From assembly GCF_028680575.1 (NCBI RefSeq), contig NZ_JAPCKI010000016.1, positions 1 through 64,000 on the forward strand: a stretch of DNA of 64,000 nt, given 5' to 3'. Both the position numbers and the translations under genes were made by a program. The notes below the pieces were generated by a model that saw only the letters and a list, made by a program, of their open reading frames with translations, was not told where the DNA came from and did not search any database. This document shows positions 55,695 to 64,000 of this stretch, piece by piece. The stretch comes from Acidovorax benzenivorans (GTDB lineage: Bacteria; Pseudomonadota; Gammaproteobacteria; Burkholderiales; Burkholderiaceae_C). How positions within the stretch are numbered: position 1 is the stretch's first letter; every line of letters starts with the position of its first letter.

Positions 55695-57794
55695 ATGACC
55701 AAGAAAAAAACTTCTTCCGTTTCGCTGCTGGATGCAGCGTTGATCAAGACCGCGCTCTGGGGTGCGCTGGCCAAGCTCAGTCCGTTGGTGCAGTGGCGCA
55801 ACCCGGTGATGTTCATTGTGTACATCGGCAGCATCTTCACCACGCTGCTGTGGCTGCATGCACTCAATGCGCCTGAGGATGCGAGCATGCGCCCGGCGTT
55901 TGTGCTGGCCATCACGGTCTGGCTGTGGTTCACCGTGCTGTTTGCCAATTTTGCCGAAGCACTGGCAGAAGGGCGCAGCAAGGCGCAAGCCGCCTCGCTG
56001 CGTGGGCTGCGCAAGGAGACCTGGGCCAAGAAGCTCAAGGAGCCTGTGCACGGTGCTGCGTTTTTGCCCGAGCTGGCCACCAACCTGCGCCGGGGCGATG
56101 TGGTGCTGGTGGAGGCTGGCGATGTGATCCCGCTGGACGGCGAGGTGATCGAGGGCGTGGCCTCGGTGGACGAGAGCGCCATCACCGGCGAATCGGCCCC
56201 TGTGGTGCGCGAATCCGGTGGTGATTTTTCTGCTGTGACCGGCGGCACCCGGGTGTTGTCCGACTGGCTGGTGGTGCGCGTGGCAGTGAACCCGGGCGAG
56301 TCGTTCCTCGACCGGATGATCGGCATGGTGGAAGCCGCCAAGCGCCAGAAGACGCCCAATGAGATCGCTCTGACCATTTTGCTCGTGGCGCTGACCATCG
56401 TGTTCCTGGTCGTTACCGTGACCTTGCTGCCGTTTTCGATCTTCAGCGTGCAGGCGTCGGGCGCGGGCACCGTGGTCTCGCTGACCGCGCTGGTGGCCCT
56501 GCTGGTGTGCCTGATCCCCACCACCATTGGCGGCCTGCTGTCTGCCGTGGGGGTGGCTGGCATGAGCCGCATGATGCAGGCCAATGTGATCGCCACCTCG
56601 GGCCGGGCCGTGGAGGCGGCCGGTGATGTGGATGTGCTGCTGCTGGACAAGACCGGCACCATCACCCACGGCAACCGCCAGGCCAGCGCATTTTTGCCTG
56701 CGCCGGGTGTGTCCAAAGAGCGCCTTGCGCGCGCCGCCTTGCTGGCGTCGCTGGCAGATGAAACGCCTGAAGGCCGCAGCATTGTGGAGCTGGCCCGCCG
56801 CGCTGGCGTGGATGGACAGAACCCGCAGGGCGTCAAGCTGGTGCCCTTCACGGCCCAGACCCGCATGAGCGGCGTGGACCTGCCCGCAGGCGAGGGGCCG
56901 CCGGAATCTGCTCTCACCATGCTGCGCAAGGGGGCCGTGCTGGCACTGGCCAAGCATGTGGAAGCCCTGGGCGGCAAGATGCCTCAGGATGTCATGAGCG
57001 CTGCCGACCAGGTGGCCCTGCGGGGCAGCACGCCCCTGGCGGTGGCTGAGGGCAGCCATGTGCTGGGCATCGTCGAGCTCAAGGACATTGTCAAGGCGGG
57101 CATCAAGGAGCGCTTCATCGAGCTGCGCCGCATGGGCATCAAGACCGTGATGATCACCGGGGATAACAAGCTCACGGCGGCGGCCATTGCGGCCGAGGCG
57201 GGGGTGGACGACTTCCTGGCCGAAGCCACGCCCGAAGACAAGCTGGAGCTGATCCGCAAGTACCAGGCCGAAGGCCGCCTGGTGGCCATGACCGGCGACG
57301 GCACCAACGACGCCCCCGCGCTGGCCCAGGCCGACGTGGCCGTGGCCATGGGCAGCGGAACGCAGGCCGCCAAGGAGGCGGGCAACATGGTGGATCTGGA
57401 CTCCAACCCCACCAAGTTGCTGGAAGTGGTGGAGACCGGCAAGGCGCTCTTGATGACACGCGGCTCGCTCACCACCTTCTCCATCGCGAACGATGTGGCG
57501 AAATACTTCGCCATCGTGCCAGCCATCTTCGTGTCCACCTACCCGCAGCTGTCCGCGCTCAACGTCATGCAGCTGGCAAGCCCTTCGTCCGCCATCCTGT
57601 CGGCCGTGATCTTCAATGCACTGGTGATCGTGTTCCTGATTCCCCTGGCCTTGCGCGGTGTGCGCTACCGCCCGGTGGGTGCGGCGGCGCTGCTGCGTCG
57701 CAACCTGGCCATCTATGGGCTGGGCGGGCTGCTGGTGCCGTTTGTGGGCATCAAGCTGATTGACTGGATACTTGTGGCCGTCGGGCTGATCTGA
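55695..57794 (+). CDS. kdpB: KdpB, P-type ATPase subunit
   Basis: 699 residues from the ATG at 55695, which has GAGG at a 7-base spacing; an ATG two codons earlier (55689) has the same GAGG almost touching it. P-type ATPase hallmarks: TGES ([10 protein letters not shown]), the phosphorylated aspartate in [11 protein letters not shown] (about residue 318), and [20 protein letters not shown] in the hinge. It couples ATP hydrolysis to K+ movement through KdpA in the inner membrane. kdpC follows after 10 bases. Confidence 0.97.
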   Translation: MTKKKTSSVSLLDAALIKTALWGALAKLSPLVQWRNPVMFIVYIGSIFTTLLWLHALNAPEDASMRPAFVLAITVWLWFTVLFANFAEALAEGRSKAQAASLRGLRKETWAKKLKEPVHGAAFLPELATNLRRGDVVLVEAGDVIPLDGEVIEGVASVDESAITGESAPVVRESGGDFSAVTGGTRVLSDWLVVRVAVNPGESFLDRMIGMVEAAKRQKTPNEIALTILLVALTIVFLVVTVTLLPFSIFSVQASGAGTVVSLTALVALLVCLIPTTIGGLLSAVGVAGMSRMMQANVIATSGRAVEAAGDVDVLLLDKTGTITHGNRQASAFLPAPGVSKERLARAALLASLADETPEGRSIVELARRAGVDGQNPQGVKLVPFTAQTRMSGVDLPAGEGPPESALTMLRKGAVLALAKHVEALGGKMPQDVMSAADQVALRGSTPLAVAEGSHVLGIVELKDIVKAGIKERFIELRRMGIKTVMITGDNKLTAAAIAAEAGVDDFLAEATPEDKLELIRKYQAEGRLVAMTGDGTNDAPALAQADVAVAMGSGTQAAKEAGNMVDLDSNPTKLLEVVETGKALLMTRGSLTTFSIANDVAKYFAIVPAIFVSTYPQLSALNVMQLASPSSAILSAVIFNALVIVFLIPLALRGVRYRPVGAAALLRRNLAIYGLGGLLVPFVGIKLIDWILVAVGLI

Positions 57795-57804
57795 GGAGAT
57801 TCTG

Positions 57805-58377
57805 ATGAAAAACATTCTTCGCCCCGCGCTGGTGCTGTTTGCCTTGTTGAGCGTGCTGACCGGGCTGCTGTATCCGCTGGTGGTGACGGGCGCCGCCCAG
57901 GCCGTGTTCCCCCAGCAGGCTGCTGGCAGCCTGGTGCAGCGCAATGGCCAGACCGTTGGTTCGTCGCTGATCGGCCAGAACTTCTCTGACCCCGGGCATT
58001 TCTGGGGCCGCCCCTCGGCCACCGCGCCCATGCCATACAACGCGGCGGCGTCCGGTGGCTCTAACCAGGGGCCGCTCAATCCGGCGCTGGCCGATGCCGT
58101 GAAGGCACGCGTGGAAGCCCTGCGCGCGGCCGACCCCGGCAACACGGCCCCCGTGCCGGTGGACCTGGTCACGGCCTCGGCCAGTGGCCTGGACCCTCAC
58201 ATCAGCCTGGCTGCGGCGCAGTACCAGGCAGGGCGCGTGGCGCGGGCCCGCAGCCTGCCGGTGGCCAGCGTGAATGCCGTGATTGGCAAGCATGCGGAGC
58301 AGCCGCTGTGGGGGCTGCTGGGTGAGCCCCGGGTGAACGTGCTGGCACTGAACCTGGCGCTGGATGGCCTGCGCTGA
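57805..58377 (+). CDS. kdpC: KdpC, assembly subunit of the potassium ATPase
   Basis: 190 residues with one N-terminal membrane helix ([21 protein letters not shown]). Periplasmic domain signatures are [37 protein letters not shown] and the terminal [17 protein letters not shown]. KdpC stabilises the KdpAB complex and contributes to K+ affinity. A GAGGAG ribosome site precedes the ATG, and the gene ends 50 bases before kdpD. Confidence 0.96.
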   Translation: MKNILRPALVLFALLSVLTGLLYPLVVTGAAQAVFPQQAAGSLVQRNGQTVGSSLIGQNFSDPGHFWGRPSATAPMPYNAAASGGSNQGPLNPALADAVKARVEALRAADPGNTAPVPVDLVTASASGLDPHISLAAAQYQAGRVARARSLPVASVNAVIGKHAEQPLWGLLGEPRVNVLALNLALDGLR

Positions 58378-58427
58378 TGTGCTCTGACTTGGGCTGACAT
58401 TTACTTGGCACCGATACTCGTTGATGC

Positions 58428-61199
58428 ATGACTGACATCCAGCGCCCCGACCCCGATGCTTTGATTGCGCAACTGCGCGCCCAGGAAGAGCTGACCCAGC
58501 GGGGCAAGCTGCGCATCTACTTTGGTGCCAATGCCGGGGTCGGCAAGACCTGGGCCATGCTCAGCGCCGCGCAGCGTGAGCGGCGTGCCGGGCGCGACAT
58601 CCTCATCGGCGTGGTGGAAACCCATGGTCGCGCCGAAACCGCAGCGCTGGTGGAGGGGCTGGAGTCGCTGCCCCTGAGGCAGGTGGAGTACCGGGGCCGG
58701 AGCCTTTCCGAGTTCGATCTGGATGCGGCCCTGGCCCGCAAGCCAGCCATTTTGCTGGTGGATGAACTCGCGCACTCCAATGTGCAGGGCTCCCGGCATG
58801 CCAAGCGCTGGCAGGATGTACAGGAGCTGCTGGCCGCTGGCATCGATGTGTGGACGGCACTCAACGTCCAGCATCTGGAGAGCCTGAACGGCACCGTGGG
58901 CGCCATCACCGGTGTGCGTGTGCACGAAACGGTGCCCGACACCGTTCTGGACAATGCCGACGAAGTGGTGCTGGTCGATGCCACGCCCGACGAGCTGATC
59001 GCCCGCCTGGGCGCTGGCAAGGTCTACGTGCCCCAGCAGGCCGAACGTGCGGCGCAGAGCTTTTTCCGCAAGGGGAACCTGATCGCCCTGCGGGAGATTG
59101 CGCTGCGGCGCACGGCGGAGCACGTGGAAGACGATGTGCTGGGCTGGCGGGTGGAGCAGTCGGGCGCTTCCGGCAGCCGCGTGGCCAGTGCCTGGAACAC
59201 CTCGGGCAGCATCCTGGCCTGTGTCGGGCCCCATGAAGACGCGGCACAGACAGTGCGCACAGCTGCCCGCCTCGCGGGGCAGCTCAATGTGAAGTGGCAT
59301 GCTGCCTATGTGGAGACGCCAAGACTGCAGCGCTTGGGCGCAGCCCAGCGCGACAAGATTCTGGCCGTGCTGCAACTGGCGCAGGAGCTGGGTGCCGAGA
59401 CGGCCGTGCTCACGGGCGACCACGTGGCGCCCGCCCTGGCGGCCCAGGCGCTGCATCTGAACTGCGCCACCCTGGTGCTGGGGCGCCCCGCCGCGCGGGT
59501 GGGGTGGCGCAAACTTCTCGCCTCCAAAGGTGTTGCGCGCGAGTTGGCCGATCGGGCGCCTTCGCTCGACATCGTCGAGGCAGCGCATGCGGGCAGTTCG
59601 CGGCGCCTTCCACAGGCGCTGTGGGACCGCAACCTTGGCCTGGATGATGATGGAGATGTTGGCGAGCACGGTACAGGGCGTTATCACTGGCAGGGTTTTT
59701 TGTGGGCGCTGGGCGCCAGCATTGCCGTCACGGTGCTGGCGACACCGCTGCATGGTTTGCTGGAGCTGACCAACATCGTGATGCTCTACCTGGTGGGGGT
59801 TGTCGCGGTGGCCATGCGTTTTGGCCGCGTGCCTGCGGCCATGGCGGCGCTGCTGAATGTGCTGGCGTTCGATTTCTTCTTCGTCTCGCCGCGCCTGTCG
59901 TTCGCGGTGAGCGATGTGCAGTACATCGTCACTTTTGCGGTGATGCTGGGCGTGGGGCTGCTGGTGGGGCAGCTCACCGCCGGGTTGCGGTTTGCCGCCG
60001 GGGTGTCGATCAGCCGGGAGCGGCGGGCCCAGTCTCTCTTTGAGCTCACACGCGAGCTGTCCGCAGCGCTGGAGACCAGCCAGGTTATCGAGATCGGCGC
60101 GGCGGCTGTACAGGGGCATTTTGGGGGCCGCGCCGTGGTGGTGGCGCTGGATGCGTCGGATCGCCTTCAGTACCCCGATGACCTGCCGCCGGGTTTTGAC
60201 AAAAGTGTGGCGGACTGGACGTTGCGCCAGGGCCAGAGCGCGGGCCTGGCCACCAACACCCTGGCCGCACAGACCTGGCGCTATGTGCCGCTGAAGGCCC
60301 CCATGCGTGTGCGTGGCGTGCTGGCGCTGGAGCCTGTGCAGCCCCGCTGGCTGCTGATCCCCGAGCAGGCGCAGCAGCTCGACACCCTGGCCCGGCAGAT
60401 CTCCATTGCCCTGGAGCGTGTGCACTACGTGAACATTGCGCAGCAGGCCGTGGTGGACATGGAGTCAGAGCGGCTGCGCAATGCCTTGCTGGGTGCGGTG
60501 TCGCACGATGTGCGCACCCCCCTCACGGCCTTGATCACGCTCGCCGAAACGCTGCAGAGCGCGCCGCCGCAAGAGACAGACGCCGTGGCCAAAGCCATCG
60601 TGCACCAGGCGCACCAGCTCAATGCGCTGGTCAGCAACCTGCTGGACATGGCGCGGCTGGAGAGCGATGTGTCTGGGCAGGCCGTCAATCTGCGGCGGGA
60701 CTGGCAGTCGGTGGAAGAGGTGGTTGGCTCTGCCATCCGGGCCGCCAGGCCAGCGCTGGGCGACATGCCCGTGCGCACTGAGTTGCCCGCCGACCTGCCG
60801 CTGGTGGAGTTTGACCCTGTGCTCATCGAGCGCGTGCTGGTCAACCTTCTGGAGAATGCGGCCAAATACGGTGCGGGGCCGGTGGTGGTGAAAGCATCCA
60901 CCACAGACAACATGCTGGTGCTGAAGGTGCGAGACCATGGCCCAGGCTTGCCAGCTTCGGTGCGGGGCAGGGAGCACACCCTGTTTGAAAAATTCACCCG
61001 GGGGCAGACTGAATCGGCAACCCCGGGCGTGGGCCTGGGCCTGGCAATCTGCAAGGCCGTCGTGCAAGCGCATGGCGGCACAATTACTGCTGCCAGTGTG
61101 GAAGGGGGCGGCGCGGAGTTCACGTTCACCATTGCGCGGCGCGAGCCTCCGCCGGTCCCCGGTTTTGATGATGTGGAGCGGGGCGTTTCTGCCCCTTGA
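58428..61199 (+). CDS. kdpD: KdpD, sensor histidine kinase of the potassium response
   Basis: 923 residues. N-terminal KdpD domain with Walker A (GANAGVGKTW) and the LVDELAHSNVQGSRHAKRWQD region, then a universal-stress-like domain, four membrane helices (about 425-520), a GAF-type region, and the kinase core. The phosphorylated histidine is in AVSHDVRTPLTAL (H693); N box LVNLLENAAKYG and G box GVGLGLAICKAVVQAHGG are intact. It senses low K+ or ionic stress and phosphorylates KdpE. The stop lies eight bases before kdpE. Confidence 0.96.
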   Translation: MTDIQRPDPDALIAQLRAQEELTQRGKLRIYFGANAGVGKTWAMLSAAQRERRAGRDILIGVVETHGRAETAALVEGLESLPLRQVEYRGRSLSEFDLDAALARKPAILLVDELAHSNVQGSRHAKRWQDVQELLAAGIDVWTALNVQHLESLNGTVGAITGVRVHETVPDTVLDNADEVVLVDATPDELIARLGAGKVYVPQQAERAAQSFFRKGNLIALREIALRRTAEHVEDDVLGWRVEQSGASGSRVASAWNTSGSILACVGPHEDAAQTVRTAARLAGQLNVKWHAAYVETPRLQRLGAAQRDKILAVLQLAQELGAETAVLTGDHVAPALAAQALHLNCATLVLGRPAARVGWRKLLASKGVARELADRAPSLDIVEAAHAGSSRRLPQALWDRNLGLDDDGDVGEHGTGRYHWQGFLWALGASIAVTVLATPLHGLLELTNIVMLYLVGVVAVAMRFGRVPAAMAALLNVLAFDFFFVSPRLSFAVSDVQYIVTFAVMLGVGLLVGQLTAGLRFAAGVSISRERRAQSLFELTRELSAALETSQVIEIGAAAVQGHFGGRAVVVALDASDRLQYPDDLPPGFDKSVADWTLRQGQSAGLATNTLAAQTWRYVPLKAPMRVRGVLALEPVQPRWLLIPEQAQQLDTLARQISIALERVHYVNIAQQAVVDMESERLRNALLGAVSHDVRTPLTALITLAETLQSAPPQETDAVAKAIVHQAHQLNALVSNLLDMARLESDVSGQAVNLRRDWQSVEEVVGSAIRAARPALGDMPVRTELPADLPLVEFDPVLIERVLVNLLENAAKYGAGPVVVKASTTDNMLVLKVRDHGPGLPASVRGREHTLFEKFTRGQTESATPGVGLGLAICKAVVQAHGGTITAASVEGGGAEFTFTIARREPPPVPGFDDVERGVSAP

Positions 61200-61207
61200 A
61201 GAAAGCG

Positions 61208-61912
61208 ATGCAGATACGTACCGTTTTGGTGGTCGAGGACGAACCACAAATCAGGCGCTTCGTGCGCAGTGCGCTGGAGGCCGAGGACTGGCAGGTGCAT
61301 GAGGCCGGGACTCTGCGCGAGGGCCTGTCCGCCGCTGGCACCCGCCAGCCAGACCTGCTGGTGCTGGATCTGGGACTGCCTGATGGCGATGGCGTGGAGC
61401 TGATCCGCGATGTGCGGGGCTGGTCTGCCGTGCCCATCATCGTGCTGTCTGCGCGCACCGACGAGGCGGACAAAATTGCCGCGCTCGACGCGGGTGCGGA
61501 CGACTACCTCACTAAACCCTTTGGCACCGGCGAGCTGCTGGCGCGGGTGCGGGCCAATCTGCGCAGGCCCCGCGCAGCCACTGGCAACGGGCTGGTGCAG
61601 GATGCGGCAGAGCCCGTGTTCCATTTCGGCGATGTTGAGGTGGACCGCAGTGCGCGCCTGGTGCGCAAGGCTGGTGTAGAGGTGCACCTGACCCCCACCG
61701 AGTACCGCATGCTGATGGTGCTGGTGGCCAACGCAGGGCGGGTCATCACCCAAAAGCAGCTGCTGCGCGAGGTGTGGGGGCCCATGCGGTCGGACCAGAG
61801 CCACTACCTGCGCATCTACATGGGGCACCTGCGCCAAAAGCTGGAGGCCGACCCCGCGCAGCCCCGCCACCTGCTCACCGAGTCTGGGGTGGGATACCGC
61901 TTGGCGGTGTAG
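61208..61912 (+). CDS. kdpE: KdpE, response regulator activating kdp
   Basis: 234 residues from the ATG at 61208; a TTG overlapping the kdpD stop could add four residues. OmpR/PhoB architecture: receiver domain with acidic pocket VVEDEPQ, phosphorylated Asp in LLVLDLGLPDGDG and Lys in YLTKPFG; the winged-helix domain (EVHLTPTEYRMLMVLVANAGRV to GVGYRLAV) follows. After phosphorylation by KdpD it binds tandem sites upstream of kdp. Candidate boxes occur both before the kdp operon and just after this gene. Confidence 0.96.
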   Translation: MQIRTVLVVEDEPQIRRFVRSALEAEDWQVHEAGTLREGLSAAGTRQPDLLVLDLGLPDGDGVELIRDVRGWSAVPIIVLSARTDEADKIAALDAGADDYLTKPFGTGELLARVRANLRRPRAATGNGLVQDAAEPVFHFGDVEVDRSARLVRKAGVEVHLTPTEYRMLMVLVANAGRVITQKQLLREVWGPMRSDQSHYLRIYMGHLRQKLEADPAQPRHLLTESGVGYRLAV

Positions 61913-61994
61913 CGCTGGCGCCTGCCCGACGCACCCGCGCAGGTGCGTGCCGAACCCCGGTGCATTGACGGCGATTTGATGGTTGCCCTCGCAT

Positions 61995-62013
61995 TTTTTA
62001 CGAACGATTTACG
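61995..62013. promoter_or_regulatory. Second TTTTTACG-type pair, possible KdpE box before the orphan gene
   Basis: TTTTTACG at 61995-62002 and GATTTACG at 62006-62013 are offset by 11 bases, the same spacing as the first pair upstream of kdp. TAGACT at 62022-62027 or nearby may be a -10 element before the orphan gene at 62036. Regulation by KdpE is inferred from the matching motif and spacing. Confidence 0.45.
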
Positions 62014-62035
62014 CCAGATTTCCTAGACTGAAAGC

Positions 62036-62422
62036 ATGTTCAACACTGGCCACAAGCGCTCTGTTCAGGGCCTATGTGGTGAAAACATGCTCAAGAATTG
62101 CCCCAGTATCGGATTGCACCGGGTGTCCCTGTTGCCTCTGTGTGAGAGCGATGGCGACCCCACCGCGTTGGTGCTGGTTTCGTTCATCACGCCGTATGCC
62201 GATGGGCAAAACCTGCGTGCAACGCTGCAGGCTTTGCTGGGGCGGCAGCTGCGCGGCTACAGCCTGGCGTTCGATGTGCCCCGCCACATGGCCAAGGGCA
62301 CTCTCTACATCCACCGGTGCGACTTGGAGCGCGCTACGCGTTGCCTGGCCTCTGGTCTGCCCCAGCTTGAAATCGGTTGTGCGGCCAGTGTCTCTTGTGC
62401 GGGGGCGCTTTCATGCCATTGA
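62036..62422 (+). CDS. Orphan uncharacterised protein downstream of kdpE
   Basis: 128 residues if translation begins at the ATG at 62036; an internal ATG at 62087 would give 111. No domain is recognised. The centre is a mixed alpha/beta-like sequence (RVSLLPLCESDGDPTALVLV and TLQALLGRQLRGYSLAFDVP), and the end is Cys-rich (CAASVSCAGALSCH). There is no signal peptide. The main support for its being real is the upstream box pair that matches the kdp promoter region. Ribosome sites are weak. Confidence 0.5.
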   Translation: MFNTGHKRSVQGLCGENMLKNCPSIGLHRVSLLPLCESDGDPTALVLVSFITPYADGQNLRATLQALLGRQLRGYSLAFDVPRHMAKGTLYIHRCDLERATRCLASGLPQLEIGCAASVSCAGALSCH

Positions 62423-62509
62423 GCCATTGCAGTGCGCAAAGGTGCCAAACCATTGAGGCTGGCTCTGTACGCAGCGCCCTGCGTGGCGTGGGCCTGGAGC
62501 TGCTGCACC

Positions 62510-62632
62510 ATGGCTGATTGGGTCGCGTTGCTGATGGCCGTGCTGGTGCTTGTGGTTCCGATCGGGGTGGGTTGGGTGGCATTGAAGCTGTCTGATCGCA
62601 AGGCGCAGCGGCCCCGTGGGGACAGCCCGTGA
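62510..62632 (+). CDS. Small single-pass membrane protein upstream of the GNAT/C39 gene
   Basis: 40 codons from the ATG at 62510 (GGAG about 10 bases upstream); a GTG at 62432 would extend it to 66. It has one hydrophobic helix (WVALLMAVLVLVVPIGVGWV) and a basic, Pro-ending tail. The stop overlaps the GTG start of the next gene (GTGA), supporting translation and coupling. No family is recognised. It could be a membrane tether or a substrate peptide of the neighbouring amidoligase system, but neither role is shown. Confidence 0.5.
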   Translation: MADWVALLMAVLVLVVPIGVGWVALKLSDRKAQRPRGDSP

Positions 62633-63747
62633 AGCGACAACCATCGATGGACGTGCGGGGCGTCGCACTGGCTGGCCCTGCAGATCTGCCCGCACTGGAG
62701 CAGTTGGAAAATGCCGCGTTCTCCAGCGACAGGATCTCGCGCAGGAGCTGGGGGCGTCTGTTGTTGAGCCCCTCGGTCCGCGTGCTGGTGTTTCGGTCTG
62801 GCAATGCATTGGACGGTGCCTGCGTGGTATTGCGCCGCGAAGGATCGTCTGTGGCACGCCTGTACTCCATTGCAGTGGCACCGTCCGTGCGGCGCGCGGG
62901 CGTGGCCAGCAGGCTGCTGGCGGCGGCAATCCAGGGTGCGCGTGATGCGGGCTGCGCGGTTCTGCGGCTGGAGAGCAGGGCTGGTAACCTGGCGGCGCAC
63001 CGTCTGTTCGCGCGCCACGGCTTTGTGCACACCGTTTGCAAACCCGCTTACTACGACGATGGCGAAGAGGCCCTGTGCTTTCAGAAGGACCTGTTTGATG
63101 GCGCATTGGCCCAGGCAGCGGCGTCGCACCAGGTGCGCCACTATGCGCAGACGCTGGATTTCACCTGTGGCCCGTGTGCATTGCTGATGGCGATGTCCGC
63201 CATGGACCCGGCCATGCCGGTAAACCAGGCGGCCGAGATCCGCCTGTGGCGAGAGGCCACCACGGTGTTCATGGCTGCCGGCCATGGCGGATGTGGGCCT
63301 TTTGGGTTGGCGCATGCCGCGCTGGCCCACGGCTTTGAGGTGTCTGTGTATGCGGCTGCCGGTGCCTCGCTGTTCATGGACAGCGTGCGCGACCCCCGCA
63401 AGAAGGATGTGATCCAGTTGGTGGAAAACGACTTCAGGGCGGCGCTGGAGGCGCGCCAGGTGCCGATCCATGCACGGCCCGTGTCGCCCGACAGCGTGAT
63501 CGAGCAGCTGCGGGCGGGGCGCCTGCCCATTGTGCTCATCAGCTTGTGGCGCCTGCACCGGCAGAAGACGCCGCACTGGGTGGTCATCACAGGCTTCGAC
63601 GGTGCGGTGTTTCGTCTGCTGGACCCCATGGTGCGCTCCGGCGATCCCGATGGCGGTGTGTCCATCAGCTGGAGCGAATTCAAGAAGGTTGCAAGGTACG
63701 GCCGCCGTGGTCGTACCGCCGCAGTTGTTCTTTCTGGAAAGAAATAA
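62629..63747 (+). CDS. GNAT acetyltransferase fused to a C39-type papain-like peptidase
   Basis: 372 residues from a GTG overlapping the upstream stop, with GGGGA before it; an ATG at 62647 is an alternative. Residues about 10-155 are a GNAT (RimI-like) domain with the acetyl-CoA loop VAPSVRRAGVASRLL (83-97). Residues about 165-372 are a C39-like cysteine peptidase: catalytic Cys180 in LDFTCGPCALLMAM, His316 in TPHWVVITGFDG, and D332 in RLLDP. The pairing of these two domains with an RLAN/RimK ATP-grasp gene is known from predicted amidoligase neighbourhoods that modify or build peptides. The substrate is unknown. Confidence 0.85.
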   Translation: MKRQPSMDVRGVALAGPADLPALEQLENAAFSSDRISRRSWGRLLLSPSVRVLVFRSGNALDGACVVLRREGSSVARLYSIAVAPSVRRAGVASRLLAAAIQGARDAGCAVLRLESRAGNLAAHRLFARHGFVHTVCKPAYYDDGEEALCFQKDLFDGALAQAAASHQVRHYAQTLDFTCGPCALLMAMSAMDPAMPVNQAAEIRLWREATTVFMAAGHGGCGPFGLAHAALAHGFEVSVYAAAGASLFMDSVRDPRKKDVIQLVENDFRAALEARQVPIHARPVSPDSVIEQLRAGRLPIVLISLWRLHRQKTPHWVVITGFDGAVFRLLDPMVRSGDPDGGVSISWSEFKKVARYGRRGRTAAVVLSGKK

Positions 63748-63748
63748 G

Positions 63749-64000
63749 TTGTCCTCAGAACATGTCATCGTGGTGGAGAAGCTGGCCGATTTCCGATGGA
63801 GCCCACCCGACATCAAGGTCATCACGGCAGAGCAATTCGTAGCAGAGCAGCCGCTGCACCGTGGGCGCCTGCGCAAGGTCACCAACCTGTGCAGAAACTA
63901 CGGCTACCTCAGCATGGGCTACTACTGCTCGCTGCTGGCCGAGGCGCGTGGTGACCGCGTAACGCCCAGCGTGGACACCATCCTGAGCCTGCAGCGCAAA
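63749..64000 (+). CDS. RimK-like ATP-grasp ligase with RLAN N-terminal domain, cut by the window edge
   Basis: 84 codons are visible from a TTG at 63749, two bases after the GNAT/C39 stop (GGAAAG upstream); a GTG at 63770 is an alternative start. The visible part matches the RLAN domain found N-terminal to RimK-type ATP-grasp enzymes: the LRKVTNLCRNYGYLSMGYY stretch followed by CSLLAEARGDRVTPSVDTIL. The ATP-grasp domain itself lies beyond the window, so ligase activity is inferred from family. It would join an amino acid, often glutamate, to a peptide or protein. Confidence 0.78.
   Translation, partial: MSSEHVIVVEKLADFRWSPPDIKVITAEQFVAEQPLHRGRLRKVTNLCRNYGYLSMGYYCSLLAEARGDRVTPSVDTILSLQRK

Noticed and set aside
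55026-58172. 1048-codon open frame antisense to kdpA-kdpB-kdpC
   Set aside because: It mirrors three well-identified genes; long antisense frames arise from strong GC bias at third codon positions. The product is His/Gln/Arg-rich with no domain.
58401-60425. 674-codon frame antisense to kdpD
   Set aside because: Overlaps the intact sensor kinase completely and has no recognisable motif.

Overview
The window is GC-rich, densely coding chromosomal DNA from a betaproteobacterium, most probably an Acidovorax-like member of the Comamonadaceae. This is inferred from the imuA-imuB-dnaE2 mutagenesis cassette, the purD-hemF-rsfS-rlmH-maf-rng housekeeping order, a TIGR02001-type porin, and a 39-bp intergenic element that recurs about eight times. 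I see no rRNA, tRNA, CRISPR array, prophage, IS element or replication origin.

Left third (1-24 kb): the start of a small exported protein, an HD-GYP c-di-GMP phosphodiesterase behind a perfect FNR/Anr-type site, the SOS mutasome cassette behind a LexA box, a chemoreceptor-CheW pair, a lytic transglycosylase lipoprotein, exonuclease I, a PLP sulfur-amino-acid enzyme, a Ser/Thr kinase fused to a cyclic-nucleotide-binding domain, an SpmA/SpmB-type membrane protein, a YebC-like regulator, a J-domain protein followed by three uncharacterised genes, a diguanylate cyclase and a DUF1569 protein. The dnaE2 gene carries an in-frame copy of the 39-bp element.

Middle (24-43 kb): a YhiI-RbbA-YhhJ-like operon, then a long leftward locus that reads as a nucleobase salvage pathway. 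It holds a BMP-type binding protein, an outer-membrane lipoprotein nucleosidase, an ABC ATPase, two permeases, a LysE-type exporter and a cytosine-deaminase-like enzyme, with upp just upstream. A 36-codon reading frame through another copy of the repeat bridges the two permease genes. Next come a threonine-dehydratase-like enzyme, a dienoyl-CoA-isomerase-like enzyme, a GRDP-like membrane protein with a Gly/Ser tail, and a HerA/YjgR-type ATPase.

Right third (43-64 kb): yebC, purD, hemF, rsfS (with a long Lys/Ala tail), rlmH, maf and rng. The nadD gene expected next to rsfS is absent, and a repeat copy lies in that gap. Then follow a GST, a WYL-type regulator, a porin, corA and a complete kdpFABCDE potassium system preceded by an extra small membrane ORF. 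Paired TTTTTACG boxes occur before kdp and again before an orphan gene after kdpE, suggesting a shared KdpE regulon. The window ends in a GNAT/C39-peptidase fusion followed by an RLAN/RimK-type ATP-grasp gene that runs off the edge. This is a predicted peptide-ligase system and the best candidate for undescribed biology here.
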